Positions 17,536 to 29,539 of a stretch of DNA of 64,000 bases are shown in pieces. The DNA is from SLQH01 sp964612995 (GTDB lineage: Bacteria > Planctomycetota > UBA11346): positions 1-64,000 of the forward strand of contig CAZTGE010000001.1 of NCBI GenBank assembly GCA_964612995.1, read 5' to 3'. Position 1 is the stretch's first letter, and every line of letters begins with the position of its first letter. A program made the position numbers and the translations under genes. A model generated the notes under the pieces. The model was not told where the DNA came from. It did not search any database and was given only the letters and a program-made list of their open reading frames with translations.

Positions 17536-17838
17536 ATGGCTGGCTTCCGCTACAAGGCACGCAACCAGAATGGTGAGATCGTCACCGGCATCGTCGCTGC
17601 CGACGATCTCGAAGCCGCCCGCCTGCGGGTGATCGGGCGGGGGCTCGAGGTGATCACGATCACCCGCCCGGTGCTCAAGCAGGCCCCGCCGCCGACTGCG
17701 CCGCCACCAACGCATCACGCGCGCAACCTGGCCCTGGCGCTGTCCGTGGGGTTGCTGATCGCCGCCGTCGCGCTGCTGTGGCTCGACCCCTACGACTGGG
17801 GCTGGGGCGACGCCCTGCGCACGCGACTCGGTCTCTGA
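17536..17838 (+). CDS. Small membrane protein with GspF/PilC-like N-terminal segment
   Basis: A ~100-residue protein whose first 50 residues (MAGFRYKARNQNGEIVTG, ADDLEAARLRVIGRGLEVI) match the opening pattern of type II secretion/type IV pilus inner-membrane proteins GspF/PilC. A Pro-rich linker and one transmembrane helix (LALALSVGLLIAAVALLWL) follow in place of the full GspF domain. It stands alone between repeats, with no secretion genes nearby. An in-frame ATG at 17524 is an alternative start; neither has a clear Shine-Dalgarno. It could be a degraded gspF remnant or a small free-standing domain protein. Confidence 0.6.
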   Translation: MAGFRYKARNQNGEIVTGIVAADDLEAARLRVIGRGLEVITITRPVLKQAPPPTAPPPTHHARNLALALSVGLLIAAVALLWLDPYDWGWGDALRTRLGL

Positions 17839-17913
17839 AGGCGACCAGAAAGTCGTGCCCACCCAAGGGCCCCTGCGCTCCCGCGCGTCAGGGGCGCAGG
17901 GGGCAGCCAGAGG

Positions 17914-18015
17914 CCCAGGGCGACTCAAAGCTCGCCCCGGGAGCGCCGAGCACCAGGAGTGAAGCAGGTGGAGGCGAGGCATGGCCCTCATGTGCGAGCT
18001 TTGAGCGGCCCTGGG
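17914..18015. repeat. Family B MITE-like repeat, copy B1 (short form)
   Basis: A ~102-base element bounded by 22-base terminal inverted repeats that match at 20 positions (core CTCAAAGCTCGC / GCGAGCTTTGAG). It keeps one inner arm, GCAGGTGGAGGCGAGGCAT, of the longer hairpin present in copy B2; the other arm is missing. It has no coding capacity. Flanking bases 17840-17913 are GC-rich and unremarkable. Confidence 0.75.
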
Positions 18016-18061
18016 CCAGAGGGCAGCACACCGATTGACCATGCTCTCGGGCCGGCCTAGC

Positions 18062-19302
18062 ATGAATAGTGGTTCCATGTCGTCCTCCACGCCTGCATCA
18101 GAGTCGTCAACATCCGGCGCCTGGCTCACGCTGGGGCTGATCGCCGGGCTGTTCCTCCTCGCCGCGCTCGGGCTCATCGGCCTGAGTGCATGGAGCTATG
18201 CGCGCACCAGCGCGGCCCTCCAGCACCCGCCGACGGTGTCGGAGCGACTGACCGTGCCTTGCACCCGCGACGGCGAACCCTGGCGCCTGGGCTGCTACCA
18301 GGGCGGCCCCTGGGTGGACTACCCGCTCCACCTCCACGCCGCATTGCTCGGCCTGCGCGATCGCGGCTGGCTGACCTGCAACCCGCCGACGGGGCCCGCG
18401 AGCGTCACCGCGCTGTGGGCCTGGCTCGCCGAACACGAGCGCGGACCCTACCTGCGATTCGTGCCAGCCGCCTGCTGGTCGGCCGGCTGGCGTGACGAGC
18501 AGCGGCGCACCCTGCGTCATGATTGCCTCGAACGCCTGCGCGCCGGCGAGCTCGATCTGGTGTTGGCGCTCGGCACCTGGGCCGGAGAGGACCTGGCCGT
18601 GGACGAGCACCGCACGCCGGTGGTCCTGCTTTCCGCCAGTGATCCCATCGCCGCCGGCATCGTCTCGCGCGATCCCACCGCCGACCTGCCCCACGTCCAC
18701 GCGATCCGCGATCCGGAACGCTACTACCGTCAGGCGAGCGTTTTTCACGACCTGATCGGCTTTCAGCGCCTGGGCGTGGTCTACGACCCTTCGGCGGCGG
18801 GTCGCGTCTGGAGCAACCTGCCGGACCTCGAGCGTCTCGCCGCCGAGCGCGGCTTCGATCTTATCACCACAGCGGTGAGCGATGTCGACGCCTCGCTACC
18901 GCAGATCATCGCGTCGACCCACGACGCGTTTGCAGAGCTCGCACCCCGGGTCGACGCGGTGTGGATGGGGGCACACCAAGGCCAGAGCCCCGAGGCCCTG
19001 CCGCAGGTCATCGCCCCCCTGCTCGCAGCCCGCCTGCCCACCTGGGCCCAACAGGGGCGATGTGCGGTGGCCCAAGGGGTTCTGCTCGGCGCCGACGAGC
19101 GCAATCTGGCCCAGACCGGGCGCATCTACGCCACCGGCATCGCCGCCATGCTCAACGGGGCGGACGCGCGCCAGCTACCGCAGATCTACATCGACCCCTG
19201 CCGCCTGGTGATCAACCATCAGGTCGCCGAACGCATCGGCTTCACCATCCCCAGCGCTCTGGCCGCGGTCGCCGACAGCCATCCGGACCCGGAGCGCCAG
19301 CA

Positions 19303-19306
<4 letters not shown>
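18062..19306 (+). CDS. ABC-type substrate-binding protein, membrane-anchored (TrpX/YtpA-like)
   Basis: From the ATG at 18062 this is a 414-residue protein with one N-terminal membrane helix (LTLGLIAGLFLLAALGLIGLS) and a periplasmic two-lobed domain. Patterns such as DLVLALGTWAGEDL, TPVVLLSASDPIAAGIV, RLGVVYDP and LPTWAQQG resemble the ABC_sub_bind family (pfam04392). No lipobox is present and no permease or ATPase is adjacent. Instead its stop overlaps the start of a hybrid histidine kinase (GTGA). The context suggests a ligand sensor for that kinase rather than a transport component. Starts at 18035 (TTG), 18041 and 18077 cannot be excluded. Confidence 0.75.
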
Positions 19307-21543
<2,237 letters not shown>

Positions 21544-21589
21544 GCAGGTGGGACGAGTCCGACGGCCAGCAGCGCCCCGCGTGCCGTGC

Positions 21590-24322
21590 TCAGCGGCGCC
21601 GACGCAATTGGCGCAGGGCGTCGTGCAGACCGCCGCCGAGGCCCTCAGGCGGGGCAGCGGGATCCGCCTCGCTCGCTGGAACGTGCGGCGGTGGCTCGGA
21701 ACCCACCGATCGCTTGGCCGGTGCCGCCGCATCCTCAGCGACCACGGAGCGCCGCCGCAGGCGCGGCTGCAGGCGCAGCCGACGCTGGAGCACCTCGCCG
21801 ACCGCGCAGGCTAGGGCGAGGGCCACCAGCAAGGGGGCGAGGTCGACGGCGCGGCCAGGGCTGGGCGGGTTGGCGAAGACGTCGAGCAGATCGCTGCGCT
21901 CGTTGCCTCCGCTGAGCGTGGCGATGTTCTCGAGCACGGCGGTCCCGGGCGGCCGGCCGTAGCGCGGACGAGCCTCCGGCGAGTAGGGCAGGACCTGGGC
22001 CGCGCCGAGCAGGGCGCTGGTGCCGTCGCCCTGCGCGAGCGCGACCGAGGGCAGGACGGGGTCGCTGCCATCGAGGCGCCAGGTTGCCGCGTAGACGCCG
22101 TCCTCGACCGGAAGCATGGCGAGGGAGCGCGCCTCGCCGCCGGCGCCGACCAGGACCAGATCCGGCGCCGCCGCCGGCCAGTGCTCGCGGCGCGCGGGAT
22201 CGAGCTCGAGCGTCGTGGTGACACTGCGACCGAGGCGCTGTGACCGCAGCGAACCGATGTCCGCCTCGTCGGTGCCGGCGCACCAGCGGGTGATGCCGGC
22301 GACCAGCGGCACGTAGCCGGACCAGTCGAGCAGCTCGCCGCTCTCCGTGCCGTCGACCTCCACCGCCACCGCCGCACTGCGACCGGTGCCGATGCGCCAG
22401 CTGGCCACTGCCGGACCGGGCGGGTCGCCAGGCGCGTGGACCAGGGTATCGGCGCGCGGGCGGGCGTAGATCATGTTGTAGCCCGCCACCGCGGGCCAGC
22501 TGTGCTCCCAGGCATCGTGGCGGCCGAGCACCGCGAGCAGCCGCGGGTCGGGACGCAGACGCACCGTCTCGTCGACCCAGGCGCTACGGGCGACCAGCAC
22601 CGTCTCCTGGGCGAACAGCCGCGGCAGTTCGACCGCGGTGTCGGCGAAGTGACAACGCCCACCGCCGAGCTTGGCGATCTCGCGCAACAGGCCGGCATCG
22701 CTGTCGGCGGGGGTGCCAAGGCCGATGACCGAAACGGTGATTCCCGCGGCCGCGAAATCGGCGAGCAGTCTGCGGAAAGCGCCGGGCTGCTCGGCGTCGT
22801 TGGCATCGGCGAACAGGACCAGGTGGCGTGTGCCCTTGGACGAACGCAGCAGCTGCTGACCGCCGGCCTCCAGGCCGACCTCGACGAAGATCCCGCCGCC
22901 CATGCTCTCGATCGACCGGATCATCGCCGCCGCGCTGGCCTGGTCTCTCAGCGCGCCCATGGGGATGACCAGGTGGGGGCTGGAGTCGACCGCGATCACC
23001 GCGGCATCATCGAGCGGGGAGAGCAGTTCGAGCGCGGCGACCGCGCCCGCGTTGGCGAGATCCATCTTGGTCCGCGGACCGCCGCCGACCGGCATCGCCA
23101 TCGAACCCGAACGGTCGAGCACCATGGCCAGGGCGAGCGAGAGCTTGCGATGCTCGTCGCGCAACTCGAGGGTCACTGGCAACACCGGCTCGACCGGGCT
23201 GCGGTGATAGCCGCCACTGCCGAAACTGCGCCGGCCGCCGGTGAGCACCAGCCCCCCGCCGAGGTGTTCGACCCAGGCCGCGAGCTCCTCCATGCCCCGC
23301 CGCCCCAGCGCGGAGGCGGGCACCTGTTCGAGCACCGCCACACGACAACCGAGCAGGTCGGCGAGTCCGACCCGCCCCTCGCTCACGCAGACCACCGCCA
23401 TGCCCGCGGCGCGCAGCGCGCGGGCGAGATTGCCCGGCTCGCCGGTCCCGCCCATCACCAGCACCCGCTCGCCGGGGCGCACCCGCAGCGCGGCCCGGGC
23501 GCGGTTGTTGTCGCTGCGGGCGTCATCGACGTCCTCGAGTTCAACGGTGTAGCGGGTCAGCCCGGGGCTGGTCGGGCGATCGGCGAAATCGATCACCGCC
23601 ACCCGCCCGGGTTCGAGTTCGACCGACCCGGTGGCGATCTCAGTCCGTCCGCGCAGCACCCGCCAGCTCCGGGTCTCTCGCCGGTCCGAGATCAGCCGCG
23701 CGGCGCCGATGAAACTCTCGCCCAGCCTCAACAGCTCGGGCAGCTCCACGTCGACAACTGCAGCGTCGACTTCGCCGCGCCGGGGGACGCTGAGCACGTC
23801 GACCGGAATACCGCGGTACGCCAGACCGGCGGCGGCACCGCGCGGATCGCGTCCGGTGTGCTCGCCGTCGCTATGGACCACCACCCGCCCGCTGCGGCCG
23901 CGTCCGATCAGCGAACTGGCCGCCCGCAATCCGGCCGCGAGCGCGGTGCCATCGGGGCCGACAGGCTGCTCGGTCAGGCGCACGGAGCCCTCGGCCACCG
24001 GGGCCATCGCCACCTGGGCCTGCTCGCCCACCACCACCACCGCGAGACGGTCGCCGCTTGCACGTTGGCGCGCCACCAGTTCGACCAGCTCCTGCTGCTC
24101 GCCGCGCTCCGGGCCCATCGATCCGGAGCGGTCGAGCACCAGGACCACGTCGCTGCCGCCGCGCAGCGCGGCCGTACGCGGACCGGCTGCGGCGAGCACC
24201 AACAGCGAGAGCACTGCCGCCTCCAGCCACCGGGCCGGTCGCGTACGGCAGCACACCCACCATACCAGAGCGGCGGGCAGGGCCAGGACCAGGGCCTCGG
24301 GATAGACCAGGATGGGGATCAT
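21590..24322 (-). CDS. Membrane protein with two VWA domains and a GATase-like domain
   Basis: A 910-residue protein with two N-terminal membrane helices, a first VWA domain with intact MIDAS (VLDRSGSMG, 62-70) and a beta-rich region. Residues ~285-385 are GATase1-like (VLVMGGTGEPGN; GGGLVLTGGRRSFGSGGYH). A second VWA domain has DRSGS at 403-407. A C-terminal helix (~820-842) is followed by a ~70-residue charged tail. MIDAS sites bind divalent metal and partner proteins. It is the last gene of the MoxR operon and overlaps the upstream BatA-like gene by four bases. Such proteins are thought to work with MoxR ATPases in envelope protein assembly; the partner here is unknown. Confidence 0.85.
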   Translation of the reverse strand: MIPILVYPEALVLALPAALVWWVCCRTRPARWLEAAVLSLLVLAAAGPRTAALRGGSDVVLVLDRSGSMGPERGEQQELVELVARQRASGDRLAVVVVGEQAQVAMAPVAEGSVRLTEQPVGPDGTALAAGLRAASSLIGRGRSGRVVVHSDGEHTGRDPRGAAAGLAYRGIPVDVLSVPRRGEVDAAVVDVELPELLRLGESFIGAARLISDRRETRSWRVLRGRTEIATGSVELEPGRVAVIDFADRPTSPGLTRYTVELEDVDDARSDNNRARAALRVRPGERVLVMGGTGEPGNLARALRAAGMAVVCVSEGRVGLADLLGCRVAVLEQVPASALGRRGMEELAAWVEHLGGGLVLTGGRRSFGSGGYHRSPVEPVLPVTLELRDEHRKLSLALAMVLDRSGSMAMPVGGGPRTKMDLANAGAVAALELLSPLDDAAVIAVDSSPHLVIPMGALRDQASAAAMIRSIESMGGGIFVEVGLEAGGQQLLRSSKGTRHLVLFADANDAEQPGAFRRLLADFAAAGITVSVIGLGTPADSDAGLLREIAKLGGGRCHFADTAVELPRLFAQETVLVARSAWVDETVRLRPDPRLLAVLGRHDAWEHSWPAVAGYNMIYARPRADTLVHAPGDPPGPAVASWRIGTGRSAAVAVEVDGTESGELLDWSGYVPLVAGITRWCAGTDEADIGSLRSQRLGRSVTTTLELDPARREHWPAAAPDLVLVGAGGEARSLAMLPVEDGVYAATWRLDGSDPVLPSVALAQGDGTSALLGAAQVLPYSPEARPRYGRPPGTAVLENIATLSGGNERSDLLDVFANPPSPGRAVDLAPLLVALALACAVGEVLQRRLRLQPRLRRRSVVAEDAAAPAKRSVGSEPPPHVPASEADPAAPPEGLGGGLHDALRQLRRRR

Positions 24323-26106
24323 CGAGCGCCCTCCTCGCGCACGAACACCACCCAGGCGGCACTCGCGGCGCCGGCGGCGAGCAACAGCGGCAGCAGATGG
24401 GCGAAGATCCCCCGTCGGCGTTCCACCTGCGAGCGCTCGCCGAGCTCACCGCTTGGATCGGCGCGGCGGCAGTCGCTGCAGTCGGCCAGCCGCGAATCCA
24501 GACTCAGCGCCCGGACCGTGGTCCAGGGCTGATCGGGATCATGACGCAGCTCCCAGGTGCCGGCCTGTTCGAGCCCCGGCACCGTCACCCGCCGTTCGCG
24601 GTCGGCCGGCAGGACACTGCTGCTGCCATCGGGCGCGAACAGGTGCAGCCGCCGCGCCCCGCGCGGCAGGGTCAGCGAAAAGCCCTGACCCACGAGCAGG
24701 TTGCGCCGCTCGGGTCCGGGCAGACGCGAGCGGGCCAGGCGCAGGGCGTTGTCGACCAGCGCCGGCCAGACCGGGTGGCGCACCAGTCCGGAGTGTTCGA
24801 GATCGCAGTGCAGGGCGAAGCCGCGGGGCCGTTGCGAGAGCAGCACCTGCTCGCCGGCGAGCAGCAGGCTGTCGCTCGCCGCCACCGCGTGCGCGGGGAC
24901 CCCGCCCTGCCAGATGCAGCCGGTGAAGTCGAGGTCGCGCAGCAGCGGGTGCCCCCCACGCCGCAGGAAGGGGCCGACCACCGGGGCGCCGTCACCGGGA
25001 GCGAAGCGCCACACCACCGCGTCGCTCGCCGCCGGCTCTGCCGCTCCGGCGACCACCGCCAGGTCGGCGGTGGCGGGATCGCCGACCAGTTCGGCCCCAG
25101 ACGCGGCCGCGACCGCGCGGCGCAGCGGATCGCTTGCGGACTCGGGCAACGCGACGTGAACGCGGATGTCCGCACGCACCGGCGGCAGCAGCACCACCCG
25201 GTCGTCGAGCGCGAGCGGATCGTCACCGAGCAGCACCGCCTCGAGCTGCAGATGATCACCGGGTGGTATCGGCAACACCACCAGATCGGGTGCGGCCGGA
25301 TCGAGCGCGATGCGGGCGCGAGAGAGGACCGCGCCATTGGCGTCGCGCAACTCCAGCTCACGCTGACGCGGCTGACCGCCGGCGGCGAACACCCGCAGCG
25401 CCAGGCGTTCGGGGCGCTCGCCCGCGGCCGGCAGCCAGCGCGCAGCCGCGAAGCCGTCGGTGGGCACCGCCTGGCCGCGCAGCAGCAGCGCGACGTCGAG
25501 ATCGGTCTGCGTGGGCGGCGCATCGCTGGCCCACAGCACCCGGCCTGCACCGCCGCTGCCGGCGAGCAGGCGCGCGGCGAGTGTGAAGGCCGGGGCCGGG
25601 TCGTGCCGTGGCGCGCGCGCCTGCCAGTCATCCAGCGCCGCGCGGGCATCGCTCGGCGGCGCCGCCGGGCCGGCGAGCACGGTTGGCGGGGTGCCGGTGA
25701 GGATCAGGCTAACGCGGTCGTCGCGCTCGAGCCGGGCGAGCTGGGCGTCGAGCGCCTCGCGCAGGCGGACAAGCGCGCTGGGCGCCTCACCCGGTGCGGT
25801 CTGCAGACGCCAGCGGGTATCGCAGACCACTACCAGATGGCGTCGGTGTTCGCGATCGGTCAGGTGTGGATCGCTCAGATACCAGGTCAGCGCCAGGACC
25901 GCGAGCAGTTCGAGCCACAGGCTCGCGCGGTTGCGGATGGACTGCCGCTGGCGCCCGGCCGCCGGATGCGGGTCCGCTCCACCCCAGAGCCAGATGGCCG
26001 AGACCGGATGCGAGCGGAAGCGACGCCGGAACAGGTGGATCGCGAGGATCGCCGGAATCGCCAGCAAGGCGAGCAGCCCCCAGGGGTTGCCGAGGATCAT
26101 CGGCAT
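24319..26106 (-). CDS. BatA-like membrane protein with degenerate VWA domain
   Basis: A 595-residue protein opening with the BatA/aerotolerance N-terminal membrane region (MILGNPWGLLALLAIPAILAIHLF, then a second helix at ~62-78). A VWA-like fold follows. The MIDAS motif is lost: the expected DxSxS reads DTRWR at 96-100. A C-terminal helix (HLLPLLLAAGAASAAWVVF) closes the protein. The overall plan is N-terminal hairpin, large periplasmic or cytoplasmic domain, terminal anchor. The protein may therefore be structural and not metal-dependent. It overlaps the next gene by ATGA. Confidence 0.82.
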   Translation of the reverse strand: MPMILGNPWGLLALLAIPAILAIHLFRRRFRSHPVSAIWLWGGADPHPAAGRQRQSIRNRASLWLELLAVLALTWYLSDPHLTDREHRRHLVVVCDTRWRLQTAPGEAPSALVRLREALDAQLARLERDDRVSLILTGTPPTVLAGPAAPPSDARAALDDWQARAPRHDPAPAFTLAARLLAGSGGAGRVLWASDAPPTQTDLDVALLLRGQAVPTDGFAAARWLPAAGERPERLALRVFAAGGQPRQRELELRDANGAVLSRARIALDPAAPDLVVLPIPPGDHLQLEAVLLGDDPLALDDRVVLLPPVRADIRVHVALPESASDPLRRAVAAASGAELVGDPATADLAVVAGAAEPAASDAVVWRFAPGDGAPVVGPFLRRGGHPLLRDLDFTGCIWQGGVPAHAVAASDSLLLAGEQVLLSQRPRGFALHCDLEHSGLVRHPVWPALVDNALRLARSRLPGPERRNLLVGQGFSLTLPRGARRLHLFAPDGSSSVLPADRERRVTVPGLEQAGTWELRHDPDQPWTTVRALSLDSRLADCSDCRRADPSGELGERSQVERRRGIFAHLLPLLLAAGAASAAWVVFVREEGAR

Positions 26107-26158
26107 CCCCCTGCGATCCGGGGACCACCGGCCGTCACGCTGCGGCTGCGTTCATGGC

Positions 26159-27019
26159 TCATCGGCCCACCTCCGGGCGTACCAGCCCACGCCGTACCAG
26201 GGCGGCGACGGCAGCCTCGAGCCCGTCCTCGGCGCGCAGGGTCACCAGGCCGATGCCACGACCGGCCAGCGCCTGTTGCCAGCCGGCCTGGTGACGGTCG
26301 AGCCGCTCGCGATAGGCGGCGATCGCTGCGGCATCGACCACCCGGTCTGCTGCCCCGCCTTCCGGATCCTCCAGGCGCAGGAGCCCGGTAACGCTGGGGT
26401 CGCGCTCTTCGCGGCTGAGCACCTGCACCAGGCAGATGCTGCCGGCTTCGGCACCGAGCCGGCGCACCACCGCGGGGCCACCCTCACGGCACAGACCATC
26501 CGAGACCAGGATCCGCTCGCCCGCCGGCGCCAGTCGCGGCGTCGGCGCGGTGGCCAGGCCGCCGGCGCCGGCACAGGGCTGATCGCCGAGCACCGGTCGC
26601 CAGTCGCCGCGACCGCCGCCGACGAGCGGTCGCCAGGCGTCTCCCGCCGCAAACAGCCGGACGCGATCGCCGGCGCGCTGCGCGAGCGTGGTGAACAGCG
26701 CCGCGAGGGTCGCGGCGAGCTCCATCTTCTGCGGGGTCAAGGCCATGCTCGCGGAGGTGTCGAGCAGAACCTCGACCCGCGGCGCAACCTCCTGGCGATA
26801 GCGCCGCAACACCAGCTGATCGCTGCGCGCGAGGACGTTCCAGTCGAGGTGACGCAGGTCGTCGCCGGGCATGTAGGCGCGATGATCGTGGAACTCGACC
26901 GAGGCGCCCGCGCCGGCGCCGAGGCGGTCGCCGGCGCCGTGCCGCCGCCGCCGCGGATCGAGGCACAGGCACAGGGCCGCGGCCCGGGCGTCGACTGCCG
27001 TCCGGTTCCATGCCACCAT
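26159..27019 (-). CDS. DUF58 family protein (VWA-like, MoxR-associated)
   Basis: A 286-residue protein with the DUF58 signature: EFHDHRAYMPGDDLRHLDWN (42-61), ARSDQLVLRRYRQE and a VWA-like strand VEVLLDTSASM (84-94). DUF58 proteins almost always accompany MoxR AAA+ ATPases and are considered their adaptors or substrates. The fragment typically starts with membrane helices in longer homologues; this one is the short soluble form. It is separated from the ABC permease gene by only 7 bases and from the BatA-like gene by 52 bases. Confidence 0.92.
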   Translation of the reverse strand: MVAWNRTAVDARAAALCLCLDPRRRRHGAGDRLGAGAGASVEFHDHRAYMPGDDLRHLDWNVLARSDQLVLRRYRQEVAPRVEVLLDTSASMALTPQKMELAATLAALFTTLAQRAGDRVRLFAAGDAWRPLVGGGRGDWRPVLGDQPCAGAGGLATAPTPRLAPAGERILVSDGLCREGGPAVVRRLGAEAGSICLVQVLSREERDPSVTGLLRLEDPEGGAADRVVDAAAIAAYRERLDRHQAGWQQALAGRGIGLVTLRAEDGLEAAVAALVRRGLVRPEVGR

Positions 27020-27026
27020 CGCGACC

Positions 27027-28574
27027 TCAGCTCTCGCGCGGATTGTCGATATCGGCGTCCGCGCGCACCCGGGTGGTCTTGATCGTCATGTGTGCAAACG
27101 CAAACACGAGCTGGGCGAAGATGGCGAAACAACCGGCGAAGGAGATCAGCACGATCGCGACGTCGGCCGTAAACGCATCGATTCCGACCGCGAGCCCGTC
27201 ATCGGGCAGGTACACCGGCGCGATCAGCGGATTGAAGGCGTTGAGCACGCCGAAACTGTCCTCGAAGGCCAACGCGGGGATGCTGGTGATCAGGGCCAGC
27301 GCGATGATCGTCGGCAACAACGCGCTGCGCCGCATGCCCGGCGTCTGGATCCAGCCACTGAACGGCCCGCGGCACAACCGATCTACGGACACCAGGATGG
27401 TCATGCCGTAGGCGATCATCAGCCAGGCGCTGAGCATCAGCTCGGACCAGTCGTCATCCGTTCTGAAGAAGATGGCGACCGCACCGACGCCGAGGCTGGC
27501 CGCCAGCAACAACAGCGCGGCGAGCGTACCGCGGGCCGCACCGGGGCCGAGGAACCAGGCGGTGGCCTTGCGCCAACCCCGAGCCTCGCGGATCCAACGC
27601 GCCTGGCGTGGCGAGAGCGGGTAGTCCTCGGTACAGGCGAAGGCGGCCAACAGCAACCCCCAGACCGTGCCGAACACAGCGTAGACGGCGAACATCTGCG
27701 TCACCTCCCGCGCGCGCATATCCGCTAGCGCGATCAGGCCGATGCACCACGCCAGTCCGTTGCACCACACCAGCATCCACACCAGACGGGGCATGGTCGA
27801 TCGGTTGTCGGCGCGGAAGGTCAGCTGAGCCGCGCTGAGGCTGAGCAACACTACCACCGCGGCCAGCCACAGGTTGGTCATGAAGCCGAGGGCGGCGATC
27901 ACCCCCCAGGGCTCGACCGCGAAGCCGCGGGCCAGACCGCGCGAGACTTCCTCGAGCCCCTCGAGCCACAGCGGCCAGCCCAGGGACCACACACCGAGTA
28001 CGCACAGCAGCAGGATCAGGTTGAGCCCACCGCGTCCGCTCTTGTTCGTCTGTACCGTGCCGAGAAAGACCGCGAAACAGGACAGGGCAATCCCGCCGGC
28101 GGCGAGGAGGACCAGCGCCATCAGGATCGAGAGCAGGTCGATGCCCTTGAGCAGATAGGCCATGACCAGGAAGGGGGCGACGGCGGAGAAATACAGCATG
28201 CCCTGGACCAGGCCGGCGAGCAGATAGCCGCGCAGCAACCGGCCCGGACGCATCCCGGTCAGGTCGAGCAGGTCCCAGGTGTTCTCGTCGCGCTCGCGGA
28301 TCATGCTCATGTACACGCCCATCGGCTGGATCACCCACAGCGCGAAGCCGAGCACGCCGCAGAGCACGGCGAGCAGGTCGGCTCCGGCATCCTGCTCGCC
28401 GATGGCGATGGTGGCCACGAGCATCGATGCCACTCCCGCGAACAGCAGCAGGATGTTGAACACCACCAGGAAGGTGCGGTTGCGCAGTTCCTGGCGCACA
28501 TAGCGGACCAACAAGGGGTTGGCACGATCAGCAAGCCACGGCAACAGCGCAGCGGTACGGGCGAGCGCCTTCAC
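27027..28574 (-). CDS. ABC transporter permease (ABC-2 type, multi-spanning)
   Basis: A 515-residue polytopic protein with about twelve hydrophobic segments, starting at a GTG that overlaps the stop of the ATPase gene (GTGA). It begins NPLLVRYVRQELRNRTFLVVFNILLLF, a pattern common to ABC-2 permeases of planctomycetes with a soluble amphipathic lead. It also contains SMIRERDENTWDLLDLTGM, the cytoplasmic loop motif usual in this group. With the upstream ATPase it forms an exporter. The cargo is unknown; position inside a MoxR/VWA operon suggests an envelope-related substrate. Confidence 0.85.
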   Translation of the reverse strand: MKALARTAALLPWLADRANPLLVRYVRQELRNRTFLVVFNILLLFAGVASMLVATIAIGEQDAGADLLAVLCGVLGFALWVIQPMGVYMSMIRERDENTWDLLDLTGMRPGRLLRGYLLAGLVQGMLYFSAVAPFLVMAYLLKGIDLLSILMALVLLAAGGIALSCFAVFLGTVQTNKSGRGGLNLILLLCVLGVWSLGWPLWLEGLEEVSRGLARGFAVEPWGVIAALGFMTNLWLAAVVVLLSLSAAQLTFRADNRSTMPRLVWMLVWCNGLAWCIGLIALADMRAREVTQMFAVYAVFGTVWGLLLAAFACTEDYPLSPRQARWIREARGWRKATAWFLGPGAARGTLAALLLLAASLGVGAVAIFFRTDDDWSELMLSAWLMIAYGMTILVSVDRLCRGPFSGWIQTPGMRRSALLPTIIALALITSIPALAFEDSFGVLNAFNPLIAPVYLPDDGLAVGIDAFTADVAIVLISFAGCFAIFAQLVFAFAHMTIKTTRVRADADIDNPRES

Positions 28575-29539
28575 TGGACCTTCCCTTCGGTCAGATGCAT
28601 GAACACGTCCTCGAGATTGTCGTCGCGGGTGGCGAAGTGGCAGACCGCGAGTTCGGCCGCCAGCAGGCGGCGCAGCAAGGCGGCGAGCTCGGCGTCGCCG
28701 CCGTGGTAGCGCAGCGCGATCTGCGTCTGATCGATACGGATTTCGCTGCACCCCGGCTGCTCGGCGAGGATGGCTTCGGCGCGCGGGTGCTCTTCGGCCA
28801 GGCGCAGCTCGAGCACGTGGCCGTCGCCGTCGCCGGCGGCTACCTGTTGCTGTTTCTTCTCGCGCAGCTGCTGCTTGATCTGCTTGACCTTGCCCTCGGC
28901 CACGATCCGCCCCTGCTCGATGATCGCGACTCCGTCGCACAGCGTCTCGAGCTCGGCGAGGATGTGCGAGGAGACGAACACCGCCCGGCCCTGCTGCGCA
29001 AGCACGCGCAACAGATCGCGGAACTCGATCCGCGCCCGGGGATCGAGCCCCGCGGCCGGTTCGTCGAGGATCAGCACCTGCGGGTCGTGGATGATGCAGC
29101 GCCCGAGGCACAGCCGCTGCTTCATGCCCTTCGACAGCCCGGTGACCGCCTTCTCGCGCAGGCCTTCGAGCTGGCAGAACTCCATCACTTCGGCGACCGC
29201 CCGGCGGCGCGCGGCCGGAGCCAGACCGTGGGCGCGGGCGAAGAAATCGAGGTACTCGAACACCGTCATGTGGGGGTAGGCACCGTAATAATCGGGCATG
29301 TAGCCGATCATTCGCCGCACCGCGTCGGCGTCGTCCACCGTGCTGCGTCCGTTGACGCGGCAATCGCCAGCGCTGGGCAGGTCGAGGGTGGCGAGGATGC
29401 GCATGGTGGTCGACTTGCCGGCACCGTTGGGGCCGATGAAGCCGTAGATCTCGCCGGCCTCGATGCCGAAGCTGACGTCGTCGACCGCGCGGATCGCGCC
29501 GAACCGGCGTTCGAGATGATCGACCTCGACCAGGCTCAC
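28571..29539 (-). CDS. ABC transporter ATP-binding protein
   Basis: A 322-residue ATPase with Walker A GPNGAGKST (36-44), signature LSKGMKQRL, Walker B VLILDEPAAGLD and switch region VFVSSHIL. A ~90-residue C-terminal domain follows, typical of GldA/NatA-like exporter ATPases. The GTG start at 29539 was chosen because GGAGG lies six bases upstream and because it overlaps the previous stop; the longer frame adds 48 unlikely residues. It pairs with the coupled permease downstream. Confidence 0.92.
   Translation of the reverse strand: MSLVEVDHLERRFGAIRAVDDVSFGIEAGEIYGFIGPNGAGKSTTMRILATLDLPSAGDCRVNGRSTVDDADAVRRMIGYMPDYYGAYPHMTVFEYLDFFARAHGLAPAARRRAVAEVMEFCQLEGLREKAVTGLSKGMKQRLCLGRCIIHDPQVLILDEPAAGLDPRARIEFRDLLRVLAQQGRAVFVSSHILAELETLCDGVAIIEQGRIVAEGKVKQIKQQLREKKQQQVAAGDGDGHVLELRLAEEHPRAEAILAEQPGCSEIRIDQTQIALRYHGGDAELAALLRRLLAAELAVCHFATRDDNLEDVFMHLTEGKVQ

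Noticed and set aside
22436..24532. Long plus-strand frame opposite the VWA protein gene, and similar long frames opposite the transporter, BatA-like, ABC and EF-hand genes
   Set aside because: They are antisense shadows: low-complexity Arg/Gly/His-rich translations without motifs, while the opposite strand encodes recognisable domains.
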